Assembly: GCA_041402045.1 (NCBI GenBank)
Contig: JAWKSZ010000117.1
Location: 1 to 8,639, forward strand
Length of the DNA stretch: 8,639 bases
Direction: 5' to 3'
Source of the DNA: JAGQRJ01 sp041402045
Lineage (GTDB): Bacteria > Planctomycetota > J058
Below, one piece after another: positions 1-7,300 of this stretch (position 1 is the stretch's first letter; every line of letters begins with the position of its first letter). Under the pieces are notes generated by a model. The model ran no database searches. It worked only from the letters and a program-made list of their open reading frames with translations, and was not told the origin of the DNA. The translations under genes and the position numbers were made by a program.

Positions 1-2498
1 GCGGGACGCTGCAGACCGTGAGCGTGACCCCCGTCCAGGACGCGATCACCGAGACGGGGGGGGAGACCGTGATCCTCGCGCTCCAGAACCCGAGCGGCGC
101 CATCCTCGGCACGGACTCCACCCACACCCTCACGATCAGCGACGACGACACGAGCTACGTGACCTTCGACGCCGCGAGCTCCAGCACCCCGGACGAGAGC
201 ACGGCCGCCCGCAGCGTGGCCGTGCGCCTGGTCACCGGAGCGGCGCTCGTCGCGCCGATCTCGGTCGAGGTCGCCGCGCTGAGCACCGGGACCGCGACCT
301 CCGGCACCGACTACACCGCGTTCACGACGACCACGGTGACCTTCCCCACGGGGTCCACCGACGGCTCGACCCAGAGCGTGAGCGTGACCCCGACCCAGGA
401 CAGCGACGTCGAGGCGGGCGAGACCGTGCTCCTCGGGCTGCAGAACCCCTCGGGGGCCAGCCTGGGCACGGACACGGTGCACACGCTCACGATCACCGAC
501 GACGACGTGACCGTGTCCTTCTCCAGCGCGAGCTCGTCGGTGGCCGAGGGGGCGGGGACGGCCAGCATCAACGTGGTGCTGAACACGGGCGCCGCGCTGG
601 GCGCGGCGGTCAGCGTCGCCGTCGGGCCCACCGGCGGCACCGCGGGGGGCAGCGACTACTCGCTGACCGTCCCCACCACCCTCACCTTCCCCGCCGGATC
701 GACCGCGGGGGCGACCCAATCGCTGGCCGTCACGATCACCGACGACGCCGTCGTCGAGTCCGACGAGACCCTCGTGCTCAGCCTCCTGTTCGCCACGGGG
801 GGGGCGACGATCGTGAGCCCCTCGTCCCACACCCTCACGATCACCGACGACGACACCACGGTGAGCAAGGTTCTCTACGTCGCGGACCAGGACACCTCGG
901 GGGTCTACGAGCTCTACCTGGTGACGGTGACCAACGGCGTCGCGAGCAGCTCGCAGAAGGTGAGCGGGAGCCTGGTCAGTGGCGGGGACGTGAGCACGAG
1001 CACCACCGGGAGCGGGGTCTCGCCCGACGGCAAGTGGGCGGCGTACGTCGCCGACCAGAACGAGGACGGGACCAACGAGCTGTTCCTCGTGGATATCTCG
1101 GGGTCGGGCCCCTACACCGCGACCCGGGTCTCCGGCGACTTCACAGGGGCCAGCGGGAAGTCCGTCGAGCGCCTGCTGTTCAGCCCGGGGAGCGACTACC
1201 TGGTCTACCGCGCCGACCAGAACACCCAGGGGACCTACGAGCTCTACGCGGTGAACCTCTCCAGCCCCGGCGTCGGCTCGCGGATCAACGTCGGCCTGAG
1301 CAGCGGTGAGTTCGTCTCCAACTCGGGCCTGCGCTTCTCGAGCTCGGGGGCCCGGCTGACGTACATCGTCAACGACGGCTCGACCAACGCCGTGGTCTGG
1401 AGCCGCCGCTTCTCCAACAGCACCAACCGCCGGATCAGCGACGCGCTGGTCAGCGGGGGGGCGGTCAACTCCAACGGCGGGTTCTACAACTCCAGCGAGA
1501 ACCTCATGATCTGGTGGGGCGAGGCGAACACCGTAGGGATCAACGAGCTCTACGTGGTGCGGAACATAGACACCAGCACCCCCGACCAGACCCGCGTGCA
1601 CTCGGCCTTCGCGAGCACCGACAACGACGTGTTCTACGCGCTGTTCTCCCCCGACGGGACCAAGGTCGCCTACAGCGCCGACCCGAACGTGAACTCGAAG
1701 ATCGAGGTGTTCGCGGTCGACGTCAGCGGCGGCACGCCGGGCACGGTGCGCACCGCGACCCCGTCCGGGGCGATCGACGAAATGAACGCGCAGACGACGT
1801 TCATGGTGTGGAGCCCGGACAGCACCTACCTCTGCTACCGCGCGGACGCCCTGGTGGACGGACGCTTCGACGTCTACGCCGTCGACGCCAGCAACCTCGG
1901 GGCCTCGCTGTCTCCGTTCCTGCTGCACACGGTGCAGTCGGGGCGCTCGTCCAGCTCGAACATGCTCTGGAGCAGCGACAGCACCAAGACCCTGTTCTCT
2001 GCGATCTACGGGACCGAGTCGACCTCGACCGAGCTCTACTTCGCCACGGTGGCCCTGGCGCCCCAGGCCCCGGCGGCCATGCGCGTGTCCCAGGCGTTCC
2101 CCTCCAGCCGCTCGGTGTCCGCGACCTTCTCTCGCCAGAGCGAGAGCGTGGCCGTCACCCAGCCGATCCTCAGCTCCGACGACGCGCTCCTGTTCTATCG
2201 AGCCGACGCCGACGTCGACAACGAGTTCGAGATCTACGTGGTGGACGTGAGCGGGTCCTTCACCACGCCGCAGCAGGTGAACGGCACGCTCCAGAGCGGG
2301 ACCAGCGCCGACTTCACCTACCTCCTGCTGGGGAGCGCCACGCGGCAGTTGGTCTACATTGCGCAGGAGGACGCCGGCACCCCGGAGCAACTGATCCTGG
2401 CGACGCTCCCCACGCCGACGAACTCGGGGACCTTCACCCGCGCGACCCTCGGCACCGCGAACTCCGCGATCCAGCGCCTGTTCGTCGCGAACAACTGA
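1..2498 (+). CDS. Calx-beta / TolB-like beta-propeller surface protein (5' truncated)
   Basis: The reading frame is already open at base 3. The residues before the first GTG (base 18) continue a Calx-beta repeat, so the true start lies upstream of the window; the stop is TGA at 2496-2498. Residues here are numbered from the GTG at 18. Residues 1-44 are the tail of one Calx-beta domain; two complete copies follow at about 45-163 and 164-279. Each ends in HTLTI(S/T)DDD and carries the GTDY / VTFP / ETV.L.L.NPSG pattern; the Asp clusters are typical Ca2+ ligands in this family. From about 285 to the end there are ten PD40/TolB-type repeats with the consensus (F)SPDG..V.Y.AD....G..ELY.VD, their core Tyr/Trp/Phe near 287, 343, 397, 449, 500, 552, 607, 660, 727 and 780. 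Calx-beta and propeller modules usually mediate adhesion or protein binding outside the cytoplasm. No enzymatic motif, membrane helix or C-terminal sorting signal is visible, and the protein ends shortly after the last repeat. Any signal peptide would be in the missing part. Domain identity is strong; the cellular role is unknown. Confidence 0.93.
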   Translation, partial: GTLQTVSVTPVQDAITETGGETVILALQNPSGAILGTDSTHTLTISDDDTSYVTFDAASSSTPDESTAARSVAVRLVTGAALVAPISVEVAALSTGTATSGTDYTAFTTTTVTFPTGSTDGSTQSVSVTPTQDSDVEAGETVLLGLQNPSGASLGTDTVHTLTITDDDVTVSFSSASSSVAEGAGTASINVVLNTGAALGAAVSVAVGPTGGTAGGSDYSLTVPTTLTFPAGSTAGATQSLAVTITDDAVVESDETLVLSLLFATGGATIVSPSSHTLTITDDDTTVSKVLYVADQDTSGVYELYLVTVTNGVASSSQKVSGSLVSGGDVSTSTTGSGVSPDGKWAAYVADQNEDGTNELFLVDISGSGPYTATRVSGDFTGASGKSVERLLFSPGSDYLVYRADQNTQGTYELYAVNLSSPGVGSRINVGLSSGEFVSNSGLRFSSSGARLTYIVNDGSTNAVVWSRRFSNSTNRRISDALVSGGAVNSNGGFYNSSENLMIWWGEANTVGINELYVVRNIDTSTPDQTRVHSAFASTDNDVFYALFSPDGTKVAYSADPNVNSKIEVFAVDVSGGTPGTVRTATPSGAIDEMNAQTTFMVWSPDSTYLCYRADALVDGRFDVYAVDASNLGASLSPFLLHTVQSGRSSSSNMLWSSDSTKTLFSAIYGTESTSTELYFATVALAPQAPAAMRVSQAFPSSRSVSATFSRQSESVAVTQPILSSDDALLFYRADADVDNEFEIYVVDVSGSFTTPQQVNGTLQSGTSADFTYLLLGSATRQLVYIAQEDAGTPEQLILATLPTPTNSGTFTRATLGTANSAIQRLFVANN

Positions 2499-2542
2499 GG
2501 CGGCGTCCCGGTCAGGCCTGCCGAAGAGAGAGAGAATGCCAA

Positions 2543-2569
2543 CCGCCAAGGCCGCCAAGGACGCCATGG
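2543..2569. repeat. Three tandem 9-mers of CGCCAAGG type
   Basis: Three adjacent 9-base units lie 44 bases after the stop of the propeller gene: ccgccaagg, ccgccaagg and acgccatgg. The third differs at two positions. A purine tract of alternating GA lies just upstream (about 2523-2536). I recall similar strings of CGCCAAGG units preceded by AACC in intergenic DNA of other environmental bacteria, but cannot verify that here. It could be a dispersed intergenic repeat or a chance microsatellite. Confidence 0.5.
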
Positions 2570-2606
2570 CTCCGCCACTCCAAAGCTGTCTGCATGATCG
2601 GAGCCT

Positions 2607-2765
2607 AGTGGCCCGTCAGGGCTGATTCCAGCGGCGCTCGCTTGCCCTCGTCGCCCCTGGCGTTGTTGCTCGTCGGTCACAATGGGCCATTGCTCGCTCC
2701 TCGCGCCTAGCCAGGCACGACGATTGCGGCGCGATCACCGCTGAAAACAACCCTGACGGACCACT
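2607..2765 (-). repeat. 159-base imperfect palindrome, possible structured RNA or small palindromic element
   Basis: Bases 2607-2641 pair with 2731-2765 at 29 of 35 positions without gaps, including a perfect 9-base block (2613-2621 with 2751-2759) and a perfect 6-base block (2629-2634 with 2738-2743). After a one-base shift, 2644-2661 pairs with 2710-2727 at 14 of 18 positions. The exact centre, G2686, is flanked by a perfect 6-base inverted repeat (CAATGG / CCATTG). The stretches 2662-2679 and 2693-2709 pair poorly. The element sits between two convergent genes, starting 21 bases past the stop of the minus-strand gene. Five of the ten mismatches in the paired blocks are C on the left facing A on the right, which become G-U pairs in a minus-strand transcript; none is the reverse. 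Minus strand is assigned for that reason only. No T-tract follows either end, so it is not a standard intrinsic terminator. A miniature inverted-repeat element or a REP-like repeat is the main alternative; no transposase or clear target duplication is visible. Confidence 0.72.
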
Positions 2766-2786
2766 CGCGGCGTCGCGCGGCGCGGC

Positions 2787-4157
2787 CTACTCGGTGGTGG
2801 CCTCGGCCACGATCGGGTGGTCGTACTCGTTCAGGTAGCCGACCTCTTCGCCGGGCTGGAACCCGCTCTTGAGGTACCACACCACGTAGTCGCCGGAGTA
2901 GACGCCCTTCTTGAGCCCGCGCATGTCGATATGGAACCCGGTGGTCCCGAAGGTCCCGTCCTCGAACTCGAGGCCCTCGAGGTCGCCCTCGCGGATCAGG
3001 GTCTTGTCGTCCATGTAGTAGAGCTGGTTGGTCGTGCGGCCCACGAGCTCCTTGGGGATCACGAACTTGGCCAGGAGCCCGCCCTCGGGGCCGTAGATGC
3101 AGTTCCAGTCCGGGTAGGTCATGTCGAGCTGCTTCTCGGCGGGCGACATGACCCCGTCGACCACGACCGGGGTCGTGTTGTGGGAGTTGAAGAACCTCCA
3201 GCCGGTGAGCTTGTTGCTCATGTCCATGCACAGCGTGTAGGAGGACTCGTCGCTCTCGTCGAGATTCACCGGTGAGCTGACGTTGGTCGGCATGGAGACC
3301 CGGTTGGGCCACATGATCACGTAGCTCGCGGGGGCCGACACGTAGAACCCAAGCGCCAGGTGCACCTGGAGCATGTTCTCGGCGACGACCCGGATCGGGC
3401 CGTCGATGTACCCGCCGATCTGGACCTTGACGTCGTCGCTCTTGCGCACGGTCGTGTACCACATGAACGAGACGGTGGCCTTGACCCAGGTGCAGTCGAA
3501 CACGTTCTTGCTCCAGCTCCCGTCGGGCTGGAGGTAGCTGGCGTAGGTCGCGCGCACGGCGTTGAGCGGGCTCTTCTTGTTGTCGAAGCGGAAGCCCTCG
3601 CCCCACCAGGTGTATTCGCCCTGCTCGTCGTCGTCGAGCAGCTTGACCTCGATCCCGGCGAGGTCCGTGTCGGTGCGGCCGGGGACGGCGGAGGTGTCGA
3701 AGCGGTAGACGTAGATCCAGGCTTCGCTGCCGTCGAGAGGGTCCTTGAGCGTGACCTCCTGCACCGCGGCATGGTTGGGGACCATGGCCAGGGTGCGCGG
3801 GATCGCGCGGTCGCCGGCCTCCCGGGCGAGGACAACCAGCTCGTCGTTGGCGTCGACGTTGCCGTTGTCCTCGTCGCGCAAGCGGCGGTCCTCCTTGCCC
3901 TTGTCGTAGCAGTAGACGCCCTCGGCGTTCTTCTCGTCGAGCTGATACGTGATCGGGACCATGAACCCGGCGCGGCAGGCGTAGACTCGCAGGCGGTTCT
4001 TGTGCACGCCCAGGATCTTGTCGCCGAGCACGCCGCACTCCAGGACCACCGTGTCCACCGAGCGCTTGAGGGTCCGCCGCGCGCGCACCTTCCCCCGGGC
4101 TATGGCGGGCGCGAGCAGCCCCACGCCGAGCACGATCCACACCACCGCGCGATTCAT
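2787..4157 (-). CDS. Secreted protein of unknown function with N-terminal signal peptide
   Basis: I do not recognise a characterised family. The 456-residue product begins with a signal peptide: MNR, a hydrophobic stretch at about 4-19, and an AIA cleavage box ending at residue 20, so the mature protein is probably periplasmic or extracellular. Residues 95-106 (DEDNGNVDANDE) form an acidic Asp/Asn/Gly loop reminiscent of calcium-binding loops, although its spacing is not canonical EF-hand. It is followed by LVVLAREAGDRA (107-118) and DPLDGSEAWIYVYRF (139-153); these blocks resemble ones I associate loosely with uncharacterised exported proteins of Deltaproteobacteria-like genomes, from memory only. 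Six cysteines (41, 61, 83, 222, 310, 353) could form disulfides. The body is rich in aromatic and beta-prone segments; no transmembrane helix follows the signal. An in-frame GTG at 4172 would add five residues, but the ATG at 4157 is preferred because AAGGGAG lies five bases upstream. The gene converges with the propeller gene and diverges from the pseudokinase gene. The reading frame is secure, the function is not. Confidence 0.88.
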   Translation of the reverse strand: MNRAVVWIVLGVGLLAPAIARGKVRARRTLKRSVDTVVLECGVLGDKILGVHKNRLRVYACRAGFMVPITYQLDEKNAEGVYCYDKGKEDRRLRDEDNGNVDANDELVVLAREAGDRAIPRTLAMVPNHAAVQEVTLKDPLDGSEAWIYVYRFDTSAVPGRTDTDLAGIEVKLLDDDEQGEYTWWGEGFRFDNKKSPLNAVRATYASYLQPDGSWSKNVFDCTWVKATVSFMWYTTVRKSDDVKVQIGGYIDGPIRVVAENMLQVHLALGFYVSAPASYVIMWPNRVSMPTNVSSPVNLDESDESSYTLCMDMSNKLTGWRFFNSHNTTPVVVDGVMSPAEKQLDMTYPDWNCIYGPEGGLLAKFVIPKELVGRTTNQLYYMDDKTLIREGDLEGLEFEDGTFGTTGFHIDMRGLKKGVYSGDYVVWYLKSGFQPGEEVGYLNEYDHPIVAEATTE

Positions 4158-4162
4158 GTGCG

Positions 4163-4169
4163 CTCCCTT
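4163..4169 (-). promoter_or_regulatory. Ribosome binding site of the secreted-protein gene
   Basis: Reading on the minus strand, AAGGGAG is followed by five bases and then ATG at 4157. This spacing fixes the start at 4157. The alternative GTG at 4172 would place this purine run inside the coding sequence. Confidence 0.7.
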
Positions 4170-4222
4170 CACCCTGAGGCGTCGCCACGACGCCAGCCGC
4201 TGAGGCTCGATTCAGGGGCGCG

Positions 4223-4250
4223 ATCATAGCGCCCCCCCGCCCGGTTCACA
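4223..4250 (-). promoter_or_regulatory. Candidate sigma-70-type promoter for the secreted-protein gene
   Basis: On the minus strand, TATGAT (4228 down to 4223) matches the -10 consensus at five of six bases. A weak TGTGAA (4250 down to 4245) lies 16 bases upstream in the -35 position and matches only two of six. Transcription from here would give a leader of about 60 bases before the ATG at 4157. The -10 is good for such GC-rich DNA, but the poor -35 keeps this tentative. Confidence 0.3.
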
Positions 4251-4324
4251 CCGACCGGGGCCGCGAGCCCTGCCGCGGCGGGCCGTCGAGCGGAGTTTGA
4301 ATCCGGTCAAGCGGCGGCCGTCAC

Positions 4325-4353
4325 TTGCCTTATGTCGTGGTCTCAGATAGCTT
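4325..4353 (+). promoter_or_regulatory. Weak candidate promoter for the pseudokinase gene
   Basis: TTGCCT (4325-4330, four of six bases of the -35 consensus) is followed 17 bases later by TAGCTT (4348-4353, three of six of the -10 consensus). It lies 44 bases before the ATG at 4398, in the locally less GC-rich part of the 240-base divergent region. Matches this weak occur by chance, so this only marks the most promoter-like spot. Confidence 0.18.
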
Positions 4354-4385
4354 CCGCGGACCTCGGACCGATCCAAACCGAGCGC

Positions 4386-4391
4386 AAGGGA
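4386..4391 (+). promoter_or_regulatory. Ribosome binding site of the pseudokinase gene
   Basis: AAGGGA ends six bases before the ATG at 4398. The upstream in-frame ATG at 4332 has no purine-rich element in front of it, so this site decides the start in favour of 4398. Confidence 0.65.
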
Positions 4392-4397
4392 CGACCT

Positions 4398-7300
4398 ATG
4401 GGTGACTCTGGGCCCGTGCCCTCCCACGTGGCGGGCTTCACGATCATGGGCAACAAGGCGCTGCGCTTCGGCGTCTTCGGCACCGACTACCTGGGCCACA
4501 GCGCCCAGGGCCTGCGCCTGCTCAAGGTCCTGGGCCCCGGTGAGTCGCTGGCCATGTCCGAGAGCGACTACGCCGAGCTGGCCCAGCACGCCCAACTCGT
4601 GCACTTCGCCGCCGGCGAGACCGGCGACGCCTCGGTCCTCGCGACCCACACCCTCCAGGCCTCGGCCTTCGGCGTGGCCGTCGGCCGGACCCACCTCCAG
4701 AGCGAGTGCATCGAGACCACCCGCGAGTTCGACGAGGAGCAGCGCAACGCCAACAGCCTGCGCAGCGCGACCCTCGTGCAGCGGATCCAGTTGCTGCGGG
4801 CGCTGGCCGACTCGCTGGCGCGGCTGCACGAGGCGGGCGTCCAGGCACCCTACCTCTCCCCCTGGAACGTGGTCCTCGACAACGACGCGCCGCGGATCGC
4901 CGAGGTCGGCCTGGGCTACGCCCCCCAGGACCCGGGCTTCGACCGCGCCAACCTCGACCCCGACATGGTCGTGTTCCACGCGCCCGAGGTCCTGGCCGCG
5001 CTCAAGAACGGGACCGTGGTGCAGACCGGCCCCGCGGCCGACGTCTACGCGCTCGCGTCCACGACCTGGGCCTTCCTCCACGGCGCGGTGCCCAAGCCCA
5101 AGGGCGACGGCGAGCCCCTGGACCGCGCGCTGGCCGGCCTGGGCTTCGAGCCCGAGGCCGAGGACCGCTACTCCACCCAGCTCCGCGACCTGATCCAGCG
5201 CGGCCTGAGCGTCGACCCCCAGAAGCGGCCCTCCGCCGCCGAGTTCGCCCAGCGCCTGGGCCAGCTCGTCGACCAGGACCTGCTGACCTACGTCCCCCCG
5301 CCGACCTGGCCCAAGTTCGCCGCGGTGGGCGTGATCGCGGTCGCGCTGCTGGTCGTGCTGTTCCTCGCCCTGCGCCCGTCCCCCGAGCTGGAGAAGGCGC
5401 GCAACGCCTTCGCCCAGGCGACCCAGGCCGCCGACCCCGCCGCGCAGCTCGCGGCGCTGGAGGAGGCCAAGGTCACCGGCGACGGCGGCACGCAGGACTA
5501 CCTGCCCGAGGCGCGCCGGCTGCGGGCCCTGGCGCGCTACCGGCTGTGGCGCTCCGCCCCCGACGCCGAGGGGCACGACCTGCGCGCGGTGGTCGAGGGC
5601 CTGGAGCAAGACCTCGTGGGCGAGCACGAGGACGACGTGGCCCGGGTGGGCGCGTTCGTCGCCGGCACCCTGCGGCGCTACGAGTTCGCCGAGGAAGAGG
5701 ACCGCGCGCTGGGCACCGAGGCGCTGAGCGCCCTGGCCAAGGGCCAGGACGACCTGGCCAAGCTCGCCGCCGCGGCGCTGGTCCTGACCCCGACCGGGGT
5801 CGAGGGCAAGCCCAGCTCCGAGGACCTCACGCGCTGGGCCGAGGCCGCGAGCAACGCCTGGGTGGAGCAGTCGGGGGCGCTCAACCGCGCCTACACCCTG
5901 CACGACGAGGCGAGCTACGGCGTCGAGCTCGAGACCAAGCCGCGGGCGGTCGCCCTCGACGCGGCCTGGGTGGCCTACCTGATCGGCGGACGGGCCCAGG
6001 CGGTGCGCGGCGCCGCGGAGGACGCCCGCAGCAAGCTGCAGTCGGCCTACGAGCGGCTGGCGATCTGGTCGACCCAGGCGGCCTACGGCCTGCACCTGGC
6101 GCGCACCGCCAAGACCGCCGAGGACGCGGCGACGGCGACCGAGCTCGTGACCGGCGCCATGGCCAAGCGCCCGTTCGCCGAGGGCACCCTGGCCCTGGGC
6201 GAGGCCCAGCTCGCGCAGGCCCACGTGGACCGCGACCCCGCCGCCTACGAGGCCGCGATCGCGACCCTGCAGGAGGCCGCCGGTCAGCCCGCGGCGACCC
6301 CGGGGGTCGACGTGCAGCGCCTGGCGCTGGAGCTCGAGAACGAGGCGCGCTTCTACCGGGCCATGGCCCTCGCGGTCGACCCCTCGCAGCTCGAGGCGGC
6401 GACGGACGCCCTGGACGAACTCCTGCAGGACCTGCAGGACGCGCCGGAGCTCCTCGACCGCTTCGGCCTCGACGCCCACGTGGCCCGGGGCCTGGTGCGC
6501 GCCCGCCTGGGCAAGCTGGACAAGGCCGTCGAGGACCTGCGCTACCGCTTCCGCAACCTGTCGATCGCCGACGGCTACGCGGACCTGCCGGACCTGGATC
6601 CGACGCCCTTGATCCGCTCGGAGACCAAGGCGATCCTCGGCCCGCTGGCGGACGCGCTGGTCGCGGAGGCCAAGGGGCTGGCCGAGCAAGCCACGCCCAC
6701 CAAGGACCAGGTCACGGCGGCCGAGCGCGCGCTGAAGGACCTCACGAGCCTCTACAAGCTCCCCGACGCCGCGGCCCTGGACCCGTCCGACGCGCTCCTG
6801 GCGCGGGCGCGGGTCATGCTGGCCAAGGCGCGGGCCTACGACGGCTCCACGGCGCAGCGCGCGCTGGAGGACGCCTCCAAGGCCGCCAGCGAGCTCCTGG
6901 ACAAGGTCGACCCGGACACCCCCGAGCGCTGGTTGACGGCGGTCGAGACCAAGCTCGAGGTGCTCAAGGAGCGCGCCAGCGCCATGCCTTCGGGCGCCGA
7001 GGTCGGCGAGCGCCTGGCGCCGATCGGTGAGGCGCTGGGGGTCCTGGCCCGGCTGAGCGACCTCGTGCCCGCCAGCCTGCGCCGACAGTGGCGCGACTTC
7101 GCCGGGGGCCAGGAGCAGGAGCTCAACGCGCAGTTCCTCTCGCAGATCCAGTCCTTCATGGACGAGCGCAAGGAGGACTGGGACGCGATCGACGTGGCCA
7201 AGCCGAGCTACGACGAGCAGCAGGCCAAGGACGAGATCGGGATCCTCGAGCAGTCGGTGCGCCTCGCCGGGGACGACGTCGAGGGCAAGAAGGCGTACGA

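Noticed and set aside
55..63. A run of eight G residues in the propeller gene as a possible phase-variable tract.
   Set aside because: It encodes an in-frame Gly-Gly-Glu inside a Calx-beta repeat, and runs of G of similar length occur elsewhere in this GC-rich DNA; nothing indicates slippage.
2568..2605. A 7-base inverted repeat (GGCTCCG / CGGAGCC) as an intrinsic terminator for the propeller gene.
   Set aside because: The loop is 24 bases and no T-tract follows, so it does not meet the usual terminator pattern.
2536..2625. A 29-residue small ORF (ATG at 2536, TGA ending at 2625) preceded by a GA-rich, Shine-Dalgarno-like tract.
   Set aside because: It is made largely of the tandem 9-mers and runs into the palindrome; there is no conservation evidence, so coding potential is not supported.
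2607..2765. The palindrome as an integron attC site.
   Set aside because: The ends lack the RYYYAAC and GTTRRRY core boxes expected of attC, and there is no integrase or cassette array in the window.
2707..4227. A 506-codon minus-strand frame overlapping the secreted-protein gene.
   Set aside because: The product is a compositionally biased Arg/Pro/Gly string, while the 456-residue frame has a signal peptide, a ribosome binding site and normal composition.
4332..4397. The upstream ATG at 4332 as the start of the pseudokinase, adding 22 residues.
   Set aside because: It has no ribosome binding site and the extra residues show no domain match, whereas AAGGGA lies six bases before the ATG at 4398.
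4706..7030. A 774-codon open frame on the plus strand overlapping the pseudokinase gene in another frame.
   Set aside because: The product is Arg/Gly/Ala/Pro repeat-like with no domain, as expected for a frame-shifted reading of GC-rich coding DNA.
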